Part shown: piece by piece, positions 1-7,502 of the stretch | Layout: every line of letters starts with the position of its first letter | How positions within the stretch are numbered: position 1 is the stretch's first letter | From: Candidatus Ratteibacteria bacterium | GTDB lineage: Bacteria; CAIJMQ01 | Direction: 5' to 3' | Length of the DNA stretch: 13,795 nt | NCBI GenBank assembly: GCA_028715665.1 | Contig: JAQURI010000026.1 | Coordinates: 1-13,795, forward strand | Translations under genes and position numbers: made by a program | Notes under the pieces: generated by a model | What the model saw: the letters and a program-made list of their open reading frames with translations, nothing else | What the model was told of the DNA's origin: nothing | The model's database searches: none

Positions 1-705
1 TACTTCTTCTATCTTTTCCACGGTCATTACAGAGCCTCTTCCCTTTTTCACGGCATCCAAAAATTGCTGATAAGCATTATCCACCATATCTTTTAAAATT
101 TGTCTTTCTTCCTCAGTCATAGCCCGTGTGCTGGAACCTATATCCTTAAGCTCCCTCGATTTGATTACTTCTACCCCTACGCCTATTTTTCCGAAAAGTC
201 CTTCAAAATTAGGAACGGATATAATAACGCCGATACTGCCCGTTATAGCCCCGGGATTGGAAACGATTTTATGCGCGGCAACCGCAAGATAATATCCGCC
301 CGATGCCGACACTTCCGCCTGCGAAGCAACCAATTTTTTTCCGCTTTCTTTTAATTTCAAAAGTTCGCTGTATATTTCCTGCACAGCACCTACAGACCCG
401 CCTGGAGAATTGATTCTCAAAACCACCGCTTTGATATTCGGACTGTTTCTCAACCTTTTCAATTCCTGCACGGTATAGTCGGCGCCCGAAGATAAAACAT
501 CAAAAAATCCGCCGCTGGTTTGAATTTGTATGGGCCCGTAAATGTTGACTATAGCGATGTTTTCTCTTGCCAATGGAAAGCTTTTTACATTCGCAGAGAA
601 CTTAGATTTTCCCGCAGGGGTCCTAACAACAATAAAACTTGCCGCTAATAAAGACAAAACAAAAAATATAAAAATTACCAACGAAAATATTTTTTCTTTA
701 TTCAT
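1..705 (-). CDS. sppA: Signal peptide peptidase SppA (S49 family), C-terminus cut by the window edge
   Basis: This is a membrane-bound serine protease that degrades signal peptides left in the membrane after protein export. Reading leftward from the ATG at 705, the frame stays open for 235 codons to the window edge. It shows one N-terminal membrane segment (about residues 6-27), a RINSPGGSVGA motif near 98-106, the nucleophile motif SASGGYY (Ser135) and the KDIGSS segment whose Lys187 matches the catalytic lysine of Bacillus SppA. The family's single-domain form is usually about 300 residues, so some 60-70 residues lie outside the window. Its start lies inside the end of ilvN (8-base overlap, ATGAATAA arrangement), which suggests translational coupling as the last visible gene of the ilv operon. 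The Ser/Lys dyad and motif order make the family call firm. Confidence 0.93.
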   Translation of the reverse strand, partial: MNKEKIFSLVIFIFFVLSLLAASFIVVRTPAGKSKFSANVKSFPLARENIAIVNIYGPIQIQTSGGFFDVLSSGADYTVQELKRLRNSPNIKAVVLRINSPGGSVGAVQEIYSELLKLKESGKKLVASQAEVSASGGYYLAVAAHKIVSNPGAITGSIGVIISVPNFEGLFGKIGVGVEVIKSRELKDIGSSTRAMTEEERQILKDMVDNAYQQFLDAVKKGRGSVMTVEKIEEV

Positions 706-1210
706 TGTTGTTCTTTTCGGGTTGGTTTTCGCGAACTATGGCAATCTTTCCCGTGCGCACAATCTCTTTTATTTTAAAATCATGCATCAAATCTAAAAAT
801 GCCTGGATTTTATCTCCTGTGCCTGTAATCTCTATGGACAACGTTTTAAGCGAAACATCCACTATCTTAGCCCTAAAAATATCGACAACTTCAATAATCT
901 CGGAACGCTTTGCAGAAGAAGCCGCCTCTACTTTGACCAAAACCAATTCCCTGTCCACATAATCAAGCCCTTTCTTCGTATAGTCCGAGACGCTTATGAC
1001 GTCTATAAGCCTGCGTAATTGTTTCACGACCTGTTCCAGAACATTTTCTTCACCCTCCGAAACAATAGTCATACGCGAAATCTTAGGGTCTTCTGTTTCA
1101 CCTACTGCTAAAGAATCTATATTAAACCCGCGCGCAGCAAATAAAGCGGCTATCCTCGAAAGGACGCCCGACTTATTTTCTACCAAAACAGAGATTATAT
1201 GTTTTTTCAT
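698..1210 (-). CDS. ilvN: Acetolactate synthase small (regulatory) subunit
   Basis: This is the regulatory subunit of acetohydroxyacid synthase, the first common step of valine, leucine and isoleucine synthesis. It binds the IlvB catalytic subunit and usually confers valine feedback inhibition. The 170-residue product is a normal length for the family (often named ilvH). An N-terminal ACT domain (about residues 4-75) begins MKKHIISVLVENKSGVLSRI and includes the NIDSL segment. A C-terminal small-subunit domain (about 82-160) includes the TGTGDKI motif. The ATG at 1210 is preceded by a strong AAGGAG site with about 5 bases of spacing. It lies 67 bases downstream of ilvB and overlaps the start of sppA by 8 bases. 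Confidence 0.95.
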   Translation of the reverse strand: MKKHIISVLVENKSGVLSRIAALFAARGFNIDSLAVGETEDPKISRMTIVSEGEENVLEQVVKQLRRLIDVISVSDYTKKGLDYVDRELVLVKVEAASSAKRSEIIEVVDIFRAKIVDVSLKTLSIEITGTGDKIQAFLDLMHDFKIKEIVRTGKIAIVRENQPEKNNNE

Positions 1211-1244
1211 ATTTCTCCTTTTTACTTTTACCTTTTATCCTTCA

Positions 1245-1272
1245 TTTTTGATTTTTGATATTTGATTTTTCA
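1245..1272 (+). repeat. Imperfect T-rich heptamer repeat in the ilvB-ilvN spacer
   Basis: Four consecutive 7-base units read TTTTTGA, TTTTTGA, TATTTGA and TTTTTCA on the plus strand. They fill most of the short gap between ilvB and ilvN. On the transcribed (minus) strand this becomes an A-rich leader in front of the ilvN ribosome-binding site. No hairpin was seen in it. Confidence 0.6.
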
Positions 1273-1277
1273 TTTTC

Positions 1278-1718
1278 TTATGCCATCCCTTCTATCATCT
1301 GATTAAGCGCCTGTCCAGCAGGAACCATCGGATAAACATTTTCTTCTCTCTCTATCCTGAAATCAATGAGCGCGGGCAAAGGGCTTGCGATTGCTTTCTG
1401 CAAGGCGTTTCTCACATCTTTCTTTTTATCCACCCTTATCCCCAACGCGCCGTATGCTTCGGCTATCTTTACAAAATCCGGATTTCTTGAAAGGTCGCTT
1501 GCAGAATATCTCCTCTTATAGAAAAGTTCCTGCCACTGCCTGACCATCCCCAAATAAGAATTGTTCAAAATGGCCACTTTAACCGGAATTTTATAAGCCA
1601 CGGCAGTTATAAGTTCCTGAATGTTCATCTGGATGCTCCCGTCGCCGGCAATATCAAAAACTATCTTGTCGGGACGACCTAACTTTGCACCTATAGCAGC
1701 CGGAAAACCATATCCCAT
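1278..1718 (-). CDS. ilvB: Acetolactate synthase large subunit, C-terminal (TPP-binding) part, separated by a frameshift
   Basis: This is the 3' part of ilvB. It holds the thiamine-diphosphate domain of acetohydroxyacid synthase: GDGS at residues 25-28 of this fragment and the NN pair at 52-53 that closes the TPP/Mg site. The YLGMVRQWQ segment that follows is typical of the family. The fragment starts at the Met of GLGTMGYGFPAAIGA. In an intact gene that motif is preceded in the same frame by SSGGLGT, and those codons are present just upstream (about 1719-1740) in this frame. The fragment ends at a normal C-terminus (TAA at 1278), 67 bases before ilvN. An AGGAGG lies 10 bases before the ATG, but those bases encode the conserved SGGL segment, so it may be coincidental. 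Alone this fragment would not be an enzyme; together with the upstream part it is a full-length ALS. Confidence 0.88.
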   Translation of the reverse strand: MGYGFPAAIGAKLGRPDKIVFDIAGDGSIQMNIQELITAVAYKIPVKVAILNNSYLGMVRQWQELFYKRRYSASDLSRNPDFVKIAEAYGALGIRVDKKKDVRNALQKAIASPLPALIDFRIEREENVYPMVPAGQALNQMIEGMA

Positions 1719-2944
1719 AGTTCCGAGTCCTCCTGACGATAAAATGTTCTAGGCACATTATACTTATAAAACTGTGCAGCCCACATCTGGTTTTGCCCCA
1801 CTTCTGTAGTTATAATAGCTTTATCATCAGCCAGATTATAAATCTCTTCTATTATGTACTGCGGTCTCAGTTTGCCGTCTTTTTTATATGTAAGAGGACA
1901 TTTTTTCTTCCATCCCTCTATCTTATTTAACCACTCTTTTGTATCGGGCGCTTTTACCTCTGCAATCAAGTCTCTCAATACTTCCTTAGCATCACCCACT
2001 ATAGGCACATCAACATCTATTGATTTGCTTATCGATGTAGGGTCTACATCAATATGAATAATCTTCGCATGCGGAGCAAAAGCATCGGTCTTGCCCGTTA
2101 CTCTGTCGTCAAACCTTGCGCCTATAGCAATAATCAAATCCGCTTCCATGACGGCATAATTTGCATACATGGTCCCGTGCATACCAAGCATACCTAAAGA
2201 TAACTGATGCTCCGAAGGGAAACCTCCCAAACCCAGAAGCGTAGTGGTCACAGGTGTTTTTATTTTTTCAGCCAATTTGCGGACGAGTTCGAAAGCATCG
2301 GATATGATAACGCCTCCTCCAGTGTATATGACCGGCCGTTTTGCTTTACCGATCATCTGGCATGCTTTCTTTATCTGTCCGATATGTCCCTTCAATACCG
2401 GTTTGTAACTTAAATTTAGCTTATCGGGATATTTGAATTCTATCTCTTCCGTTTGAACATCTTTAGGAAGATCTATAAGTACGGGTCCGGGGCGCCCGGA
2501 AGAAGCTATATAAAATGCCGATTTGATAATTTCAGGCAACTCATTTGTATCCTGGACAAGAAAATTATGTTTTGTAATTGCTTTTGTTATTTCGGTAATC
2601 GGCGCTTCCTGGAACGCGTCATTGCCTATCATTTTTCTTGTAACCTGTCCGGTCAAAGCAATCATAGGGACCGAATCCATGTAAGCAGTTGCAATACCGG
2701 TTACAAGGTTTGTTGCACCGGGGCCGGAAGTAGCAATACATACGCCTACTTTTCCGGTAGCGCGCGCATACCCGTCAGCCATATGAGCAGCGCCCTGCTC
2801 ATGTCCCGTCAAAATAAATTTGAACGGCGCATCGTAAAGCGCATCAAATAGAGGAAGGATTTGCCCTCCTGGTATGCCGAAAACAATCTCAACTTCTTCT
2901 TTCTTTAATGATTCAACAATAGCTTTTGCACCTGTCATTTTCAT
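1691..2944 (-). CDS. ilvB: Acetolactate synthase large subunit, N-terminal and middle domains, separated by a frameshift
   Basis: This is the 5' part of ilvB, the catalytic subunit that condenses two pyruvates (or pyruvate with 2-oxobutyrate) in branched-chain amino-acid synthesis. The N-terminal PYR domain (about residues 1-165) contains FGIPGGQILPLFDAL and the GHEQGAAHMADGYAR motif with the TPP-activating Glu49. The central domain (about 190-330) contains IYTGGGV and IGARFDDRVTGK. The last conserved residues are NVPRTF; the following 16 or so residues, up to TAG at 1691, do not resemble the family. The ATG at 2944 has AGGTAGGT upstream and the gene follows the PNPOx-family gene by 13 bases. 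The reading frame is otherwise intact, so the break looks recent or artefactual. Confidence 0.9.
   Translation of the reverse strand: MKMTGAKAIVESLKKEEVEIVFGIPGGQILPLFDALYDAPFKFILTGHEQGAAHMADGYARATGKVGVCIATSGPGATNLVTGIATAYMDSVPMIALTGQVTRKMIGNDAFQEAPITEITKAITKHNFLVQDTNELPEIIKSAFYIASSGRPGPVLIDLPKDVQTEEIEFKYPDKLNLSYKPVLKGHIGQIKKACQMIGKAKRPVIYTGGGVIISDAFELVRKLAEKIKTPVTTTLLGLGGFPSEHQLSLGMLGMHGTMYANYAVMEADLIIAIGARFDDRVTGKTDAFAPHAKIIHIDVDPTSISKSIDVDVPIVGDAKEVLRDLIAEVKAPDTKEWLNKIEGWKKKCPLTYKKDGKLRPQYIIEEIYNLADDKAIITTEVGQNQMWAAQFYKYNVPRTFYRQEDSELWDMVFRLL
1738..1751 (-). other. Frameshift site in ilvB (probable one-base deletion in a T run)
   Basis: The correct frame must change here. On the minus strand the sequence AGAACATTTTATCG is read R-T-F in the upstream frame. 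The downstream frame (L-S-S-G-G-L-G-T-M-G) has a TAG at 1749-1751, so the switch must happen within the few bases around the TTTT run (1741-1744). Adding one T restores R-T-F-L-S-S-G-G-L-G-T-M-G, the expected family sequence. No canonical X-XXY-YYZ slippery heptamer is present. Confidence 0.85.
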
Positions 2945-2957
2945 TGTTACCTACCTT

Positions 2958-3383
2958 TTAAAGTTGTATGTACTCTTTGGGGGCAAAATTTGTTTCCATT
3001 GTCCAAACAGTTGCCTTGCCGTTTTCCATCTTCCAAACAGTCAATACATCAAGCCCGAATTTTTCTATCCACGGTTTTAGAAAGGGGCGTTGCTCAACGA
3101 TTTCTTTCTTCAAAGATTCGTCCCTGACTTCTTCCATCTTTCCGCATATTCTCACCTGCCTATTTTCCTGTTGGCTGAAAGAACAAATTTCCGCCTCCGG
3201 ATTTTTTTGTAACTGTTTATGCAGGTCTTTGGTTTTTCCGGTATGGAAGATAATCCCGTTTTCATCCGCTTTATACATAAACATCCCGCGCACATGCGGC
3301 TTCATTCCTTCGCATGTCGCCAAATATACAACAGGATTTTTATTCAAAAATTCCAATATCTCGGTCTTTGTCATTTGTATCAT
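2958..3383 (-). CDS. Pyridoxamine 5'-phosphate oxidase-like FMN-binding protein
   Basis: This is a 141-residue single-domain split-barrel protein of the PNPOx-like flavin-binding superfamily. The visible family pattern is an N-terminal helix, VVYLATCEGMKPHVRGM (strand and turn near 18-34), IIFHTGKTKDLHKQLQKNP (about 44-62, phosphate/FMN region), then EICSFS and VRICGKMEEV. Such small proteins are often annotated as flavin reductases or nitroreductase-like proteins, but the substrate cannot be told from sequence. True pyridoxine oxidase PdxH is longer (about 200 residues), so that specific role is unlikely. It is the first gene after the minus-strand promoter at 3408-3436 and sits 13 bases before ilvB. 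The start is uncertain: the ATG at 3383 is very close to a GGGGA site, whereas the in-frame ATG at 3374 (Met4) has that site 10 bases upstream. Confidence 0.85.
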   Translation of the reverse strand: MIQMTKTEILEFLNKNPVVYLATCEGMKPHVRGMFMYKADENGIIFHTGKTKDLHKQLQKNPEAEICSFSQQENRQVRICGKMEEVRDESLKKEIVEQRPFLKPWIEKFGLDVLTVWKMENGKATVWTMETNFAPKEYIQL

Positions 3384-3429
3384 TTCCCCGTCGGAAAATT
3401 TGGTTAGATTATACTATCCGAAGGGGAAA
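3383..3429. promoter_or_regulatory. Operator-like 12-bp inverted repeat bracketing the ilv operon -10 box
   Basis: On the plus strand the left arm is TTTCCCCGTCGG (3383-3394) and the right arm is CCGAAGGGGAAA (3418-3429). They are reverse complements at 11 of 12 positions. The 23-base spacer contains the TATAAT box and the predicted transcription start. The right arm lies upstream of the transcription start, between the -10 and -35 boxes, so the pair cannot form an RNA hairpin in this transcript. It is better explained as a DNA binding site. A separate palindrome, GGTTCAACC (3430-3438), covers the -35 box. Confidence 0.45.
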
Positions 3430-3436
3430 GGTTCAA
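3408..3436 (-). promoter_or_regulatory. Sigma-70-type promoter of the PNPOx-ilvB-ilvN-sppA operon
   Basis: On the minus strand, TTGAAC (3431-3436) is followed after exactly 17 bases by a perfect TATAAT (3408-3413). Transcription should start near 3401, giving a leader of only about 18-27 bases before the first gene. That leaves no room for a leader-peptide attenuator or T-box of the kind that often controls ilv operons. Confidence 0.7.
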
Positions 3437-3481
3437 CCCCGTTAGCGAATTTTTCTTTGATAGAGTAAAATTGGAATCAAC

Positions 3482-5527
3482 ATGCATAAGAATAAAATTG
3501 AATTACTTGCACCCGCAAAGGATATCAAAACGGCAGTCGCCGCAATTCAGTGCGGTGCAGATGCTGTTTATATCGGCGCACCCCGGTTCAGCGCGCGTCA
3601 AGCCGCAGGGAATAGTATAGAATCTATTCAAAAAGTAGTTGAATTTGCGCATCCTTATTATGTAAAAGTTTATGCCGCACTCAACACACTGCTTTTTGAT
3701 AATGAACTGCCTATCGCTGAAAAAATGATTCGTCAACTTTATAAAATAGGCATTGACGGCCTGATGATACAGGATGTAGGTTTATTGGAATTGGATTTGC
3801 CCCCTATTCCGTTAATTGCCAGCACGCAAATGAACAACGATTCCGCAGAAAAGGTAAAATTTCTGGAGGATGTGGGGTTTTCGCGAGTAATTTTAGCAAG
3901 GGAACTAACACTTGAACAAATCCGGGAAATCCGAAAACATACAACAATCGAACTGGAATTTTTTATTCACGGGGCACTTTGTGTCGGGGCAAGCGGGCAA
4001 TGTTATATGAGCTACGCTATAGGCGGACGGAGCGCTAACCGCGGCATCTGCGCCCAGCCGTGCAGAAGGTCATATACCTTAAAAGACACCAAAGGTAAAA
4101 TTATCGTAAAAGACCGATACCTTCTCTCACTCAAAGACCTGAACTTGTCGGATTATCTGGAAGAACTGATTGATAGCGGTGTTAACGCATTCAAGATTGA
4201 AGGCCGATTAAAAGAAATCCCCTATGTGGCCAATGTAGTCGGATTTTATCGGCAAAAATTAGATGTCATACTTGCCAAAAAAGGATTTGAAAAAAGTTCA
4301 TCAGGCAAAGTGTCTTTAAACTTTAAGCCGGACCTATACAAGACATTCAATCGGGGATATACCGACTATGGCATTACCGGCAAACGTGAAAATATGGGTT
4401 CGATAAACACACCCAAATCAATCGGCGAATTTGTCGGCACAGTGATAAAAGTTGAGCGGGACAGCTTCACACTTGAGGGAAAAAATGAATCTCCCCCTCT
4501 TAAAGCACGGGGTTCCTTTATTAGATTGACCCCGCAACGTGAAACATCGGAAAAATCTCTTCGATATTTTTCCGATACTCTGCGGGATAATCGGAACACA
4601 GTTCCGATTAAACTTAATAACGGCGACGGAATTTGTTTCTTTGACAAACAAAACAACCTTGATGGCACAATTATAAACGGAGTTAAAGGCAGCAGAATAT
4701 ATCCGCAAAAGCTCTACGGTATCCGCATGGGAATAAAAATCTACCGCAATCTTGACCATGAATTCATAAAACAACTTGAAACAAATCCGGGACAAAGGAA
4801 AATATCGATTTCACTTGTCTTACGCGATGCTGGCAATAGCATAAAACTTATATCCAAGGATTCTGACAATAATGAGGCAACAAGCGAAATAAAGACGGAA
4901 AAAATACCTGCTCAAAAAAAGGAAAAAGCCAAAGAAACCATTACCACACAACTGCAGAAACTGGGAAATACTATTTTCGAATCAACTGGCATTAGCATTG
5001 AAACTAAAAATATTCACTTCTTTCCTGTTTCGGTGTTGAACGAACTCAGGCGTTCAACTGTCCGTAAACTTTTGGAAATACGCGAAAGTAACCGTCCTAT
5101 AAACGACGGTAAAATCTTGCGCAATAATGTTCCTTACCCCGAAAAACGATTAACTTATTTAGGTAATGTGCTGAATAAAAAAGCACAAGCATTTTACCAT
5201 CGTCACGGTGCAGAAAAAATCGGACCCGCCGCCGAATCAGGCATAGATTTAACCGGTAAAGCACTTATGCAAACGAAATATTGTATATTACACGAACTCG
5301 GATTATGTGCAGCTACACAATATTACAATCGTAGTTCATTGAATTTTAAAATTGCGTTGGGGAGCGAAATCCCGCATCGTCCTGCCATTGTATCTGTGGC
5401 AGACTGGTGCGTGGGCAAAGGCATGCACAACGCCGAAACTCTGATATTAGAAGACGAGAATAGTAAACAATTTAAAGTAGAGTTCGAATGCAGCAAATGC
5501 GGAATGAAAATTTATTGGGATAAATAA
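3482..5527 (+). CDS. rlhA: RlhA-like U32/DUF3656 protein, probable 23S rRNA 5-hydroxycytidine synthase
   Basis: This 681-residue protein belongs to the U32 'peptidase' family, whose studied members are iron-sulfur RNA or quinone hydroxylases. Escherichia coli RlhA (about 650 residues) makes 5-hydroxycytidine at 23S rRNA position 2501. The N-terminal TIM-barrel start is ELLAPAKD..AIQCGADAVYIG (7-32). The U32 signature spans about 159-195, with Cys167, Cys174, Cys190 and Cys194 placed as expected for a 4Fe-4S cluster. A DUF3656-type middle region follows (about 370-520). The C-terminus carries KYCILHELGLC and FECSKCGM, matching the RlhA tail (RHCLRF..C, FDCKPCEM as I recall it). The length and both ends support RlhA over the shorter TrhP or UbiU/UbiV types. 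It is transcribed divergently from the ilv operon (98-base gap) and ends 18 bases from the convergent metalloprotease gene. The upstream ribosome-binding site is weak (TTGGAATC). Confidence 0.85.
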   Translation: MHKNKIELLAPAKDIKTAVAAIQCGADAVYIGAPRFSARQAAGNSIESIQKVVEFAHPYYVKVYAALNTLLFDNELPIAEKMIRQLYKIGIDGLMIQDVGLLELDLPPIPLIASTQMNNDSAEKVKFLEDVGFSRVILARELTLEQIREIRKHTTIELEFFIHGALCVGASGQCYMSYAIGGRSANRGICAQPCRRSYTLKDTKGKIIVKDRYLLSLKDLNLSDYLEELIDSGVNAFKIEGRLKEIPYVANVVGFYRQKLDVILAKKGFEKSSSGKVSLNFKPDLYKTFNRGYTDYGITGKRENMGSINTPKSIGEFVGTVIKVERDSFTLEGKNESPPLKARGSFIRLTPQRETSEKSLRYFSDTLRDNRNTVPIKLNNGDGICFFDKQNNLDGTIINGVKGSRIYPQKLYGIRMGIKIYRNLDHEFIKQLETNPGQRKISISLVLRDAGNSIKLISKDSDNNEATSEIKTEKIPAQKKEKAKETITTQLQKLGNTIFESTGISIETKNIHFFPVSVLNELRRSTVRKLLEIRESNRPINDGKILRNNVPYPEKRLTYLGNVLNKKAQAFYHRHGAEKIGPAAESGIDLTGKALMQTKYCILHELGLCAATQYYNRSSLNFKIALGSEIPHRPAIVSVADWCVGKGMHNAETLILEDENSKQFKVEFECSKCGMKIYWDK

Positions 5528-5545
5528 TAAAGATATAATTAACCG

Positions 5546-7462
5546 CTAATTCTCTAGTATATCAGCCAACCAAACCACAGGTTTTAACATTACCCTAATC
5601 GTATTCTTAAGCATAGGATGTTCTCTTATAAAATCAGCCATCGGAGGAGATATTTTATAGTAAGTATTTACGAAGATATTACCTATAAGATTGTTGAGCA
5701 AGCATTCATCTCTGAAATTTCTTAATGTTATAACTTCTTCCGCCATTGATGTCCCATAACAAGCAGTTGCGATAAAACATCCGCCGCCACCATCGCCTCC
5801 GCCGCCAAAACCGTCTCCAGCATCAAATCCGTCATCGCCGTCAAAACCGTCATCATTGCCGTCCGAAGAAATTTCACGCGCAATATTTACTTCCCATGAC
5901 GCAATATCCGCATCGCCGGCATTTGCGATAACCAGCACTACATCATCATAGGTATCATAACTTAAACTTATATGCCCCTCTTTTTGCGCATTCAAAGAAA
6001 TTGTCCGCTCGTCAAAGTCCACACCTTTTTTAGTCACTAATTTCACTAAATAATTTGCGTCATTTTCTCCTCCGGCAAAATCAATATCATAACTTTCGGA
6101 ACTGGAATCCAAATCAAGCGTAATATAATCAGTTGCCCAATCATCCATAAAAATTTTATCTATTGTAACTTCCGAGATATCTTCAACAACAGTATATTCA
6201 TATGTAACCCAAACGCCATCATATGTAGTATCTAGTATTGGATTCCACGTCCCATCAACGGCTGCTCTATAATCAGCTCCGTCAACATACATGTCCTCCA
6301 AGAAGAAATTAGCCTCAGTGAAATTATCAAATTCGTCTTCAAGATTAGAAGAATACGCTTCTGATGACAAAACATTATTTATTGCTATAAGTCCATCGGT
6401 CCCAAGCGGGGTCTGGCATTCTTCCCAAATGTCTTTTATTATTTCATCCGTAAATGCTTCCGATAAATACTTAGCGAATATGAAATTTGCATACTCATGC
6501 GCTCCGTCCTCTGTTTGTAAACCCAATGTATCGCAGTATTCAAACCAATACCATAGATAGTTATAGTTATCGTTTACATCCGGATAAACCTCATCTTCCA
6601 TATATGTTGCTGTCGTTTCCATCCACCAGAGTTCTTCGGTAACATCGTAATTAAATTGAATCGCATGGAAGAATTCATGGGCTGCCGTGACTTTTGCGGC
6701 TCCAGCTGCATCACTCTCAGGGTCTTCATTCGGTAGCACCCAGCTACTATAATCGCTGTTCATGCAGATATAACTGTAGGAGGGTGTTGCAGGATATTCT
6801 TCGGGACATGTGTATCCGTATAATCCCTCGCCTAAATCATAAATGTAGATATCGTATAAGCCGTCCCCACCACCTTTGATTCCATCGCTTGGCGGAGCTA
6901 AATAGGTTAAAGTTGTTACCTCCGCATTATAAGAATATTCGAAATAGTCGGATATATCTTGCGCATATTCTGCTGTAACGGCATGGTCTCCCGCAGCAGT
7001 AGTATAATGAACTATAAAATTAGCCGACACAATACTCTCGGCTAAAGCGTCAACAATTCCATCTTCGCATCCTAACCCGTCATCAGGTCTTAGAAGGATT
7101 TCACATCTAAGTATATTTTGCGTTTCAGGGCTTAATTTATCCCAATTCTTTTTTATTTCCAAGATTGTCGGCGTGCCGTCTTTTCTAAACTTTGCGTCTT
7201 TGGCGGACAGTTCATATCCTACCCTGGATAATTTTTCCGGCTTAAATACTGCCCATGCTTTGTATAATATATACTCGTCGAATGTTATCTTTTGGGTTTT
7301 ATAATCCGCTTGAATTTTTCCTATTGCGCCAATCTGTTCCCGATTTTGAGACAATACTATAGAAGGAGAGGTTAACACCAATAATACGATTATTGCTGAT
7401 ATTGTTTTTGAAAATTTCTTATATCTTATTTTATCCATACTTTTTTGCCCCACTATAGCCAT
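5546..7462 (-). CDS. Secreted zinc metalloprotease (MXAN_6640-like) with C-terminal CFI box
   Basis: This is a 638-residue exported protein. A basic N-terminus and hydrophobic stretch (about 20-37, cleavage likely near VLS-Q at 38-39) form a signal peptide. Residues 262-266 are HEFFH, an HExxH zinc site in the context TAAHEFFHAIQFNYD. Glu282 in WWMETTATYMEDEVYP is the likely third ligand. This layout matches the family NCBI names MXAN_6640 putative metalloprotease (recalled, not searched). A beta-rich region follows (about 425-535), then an Asp/Gly-rich linker (about 538-561) and the CFI box (562-638). The substrate is unknown. The ATG at 7462 has AGGA 9 bases upstream. The in-frame ATG at 7438 (Met9, GGGG upstream) gives an equally good, more usual signal peptide and may be the true start. 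The gene lies 40 bases downstream of leuC. Confidence 0.82.
   Translation of the reverse strand: MAIVGQKSMDKIRYKKFSKTISAIIVLLVLTSPSIVLSQNREQIGAIGKIQADYKTQKITFDEYILYKAWAVFKPEKLSRVGYELSAKDAKFRKDGTPTILEIKKNWDKLSPETQNILRCEILLRPDDGLGCEDGIVDALAESIVSANFIVHYTTAAGDHAVTAEYAQDISDYFEYSYNAEVTTLTYLAPPSDGIKGGGDGLYDIYIYDLGEGLYGYTCPEEYPATPSYSYICMNSDYSSWVLPNEDPESDAAGAAKVTAAHEFFHAIQFNYDVTEELWWMETTATYMEDEVYPDVNDNYNYLWYWFEYCDTLGLQTEDGAHEYANFIFAKYLSEAFTDEIIKDIWEECQTPLGTDGLIAINNVLSSEAYSSNLEDEFDNFTEANFFLEDMYVDGADYRAAVDGTWNPILDTTYDGVWVTYEYTVVEDISEVTIDKIFMDDWATDYITLDLDSSSESYDIDFAGGENDANYLVKLVTKKGVDFDERTISLNAQKEGHISLSYDTYDDVVLVIANAGDADIASWEVNIAREISSDGNDDGFDGDDGFDAGDGFGGGGDGGGGCFIATACYGTSMAEEVITLRNFRDECLLNNLIGNIFVNTYYKISPPMADFIREHPMLKNTIRVMLKPVVWLADILEN
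5549..5779 (-). other. CFI-box C-terminal sorting-type domain (metalloprotease)
   Basis: These are the last 77 residues, starting CFIATACYG after a run of glycines and continuing LRNFRDE, a YYKISPPMADFI segment and a hydrophobic end. By hand alignment, about 42 of the first 69 positions are identical to the tail of the clostripain-like protein at 11120-11347. The pattern matches the NCBI 'CFI-box-CTERM' domain as I remember it. A role in sorting or surface anchoring is an inference from its position on exported proteins. Confidence 0.75.
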
Positions 7463-7502
7463 ACCGAACAGTCCTATTTTATACTATATGTCAAATTAAA
7501 AT

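Noticed and set aside
1716..1734. AGGAGG 10 bases before the ATG at 1718 as evidence for a deliberately split ilvB
   Set aside because: These bases encode the invariant SGGLGTM segment, so the match is expected from the protein sequence. The second fragment alone would lack the rest of the active site.
1738..1751. Programmed -1 frameshift in ilvB
   Set aside because: There is no canonical slippery heptamer in frame, and I know of no programmed shift in this family. A lost base in a T run is simpler.
2453..2851. Plus-strand 132-codon frame opposite ilvB
   Set aside because: It is a Cys/Ser-rich, non-conserved translation opposite a strongly conserved enzyme, so a shadow frame.
2968..3468. 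Plus-strand 166-codon frame opposite the PNPOx-like gene
   Set aside because: The opposite strand has a recognisable flavin-binding family and a good promoter. This frame runs over that promoter and has no recognisable domain.
3466..3471. TAAAAT as the -10 box of rlhA
   Set aside because: It is only 10 bases before the ATG and has no matching -35, so it would give an almost leaderless transcript.
5528..5545. Bidirectional terminator between the convergent rlhA and metalloprotease genes
   Set aside because: The 18-base gap is AT-rich, with no stem-loop or T run that I can see.
7466..7494. Promoter of the metalloprotease gene based on a perfect TTGACA at 7489-7494 (minus strand)
   Set aside because: No -10 box lies at 15-19 bases. 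The nearby TATAAA overlaps the wrong distance (about 5 bases) and has no -35 of its own.
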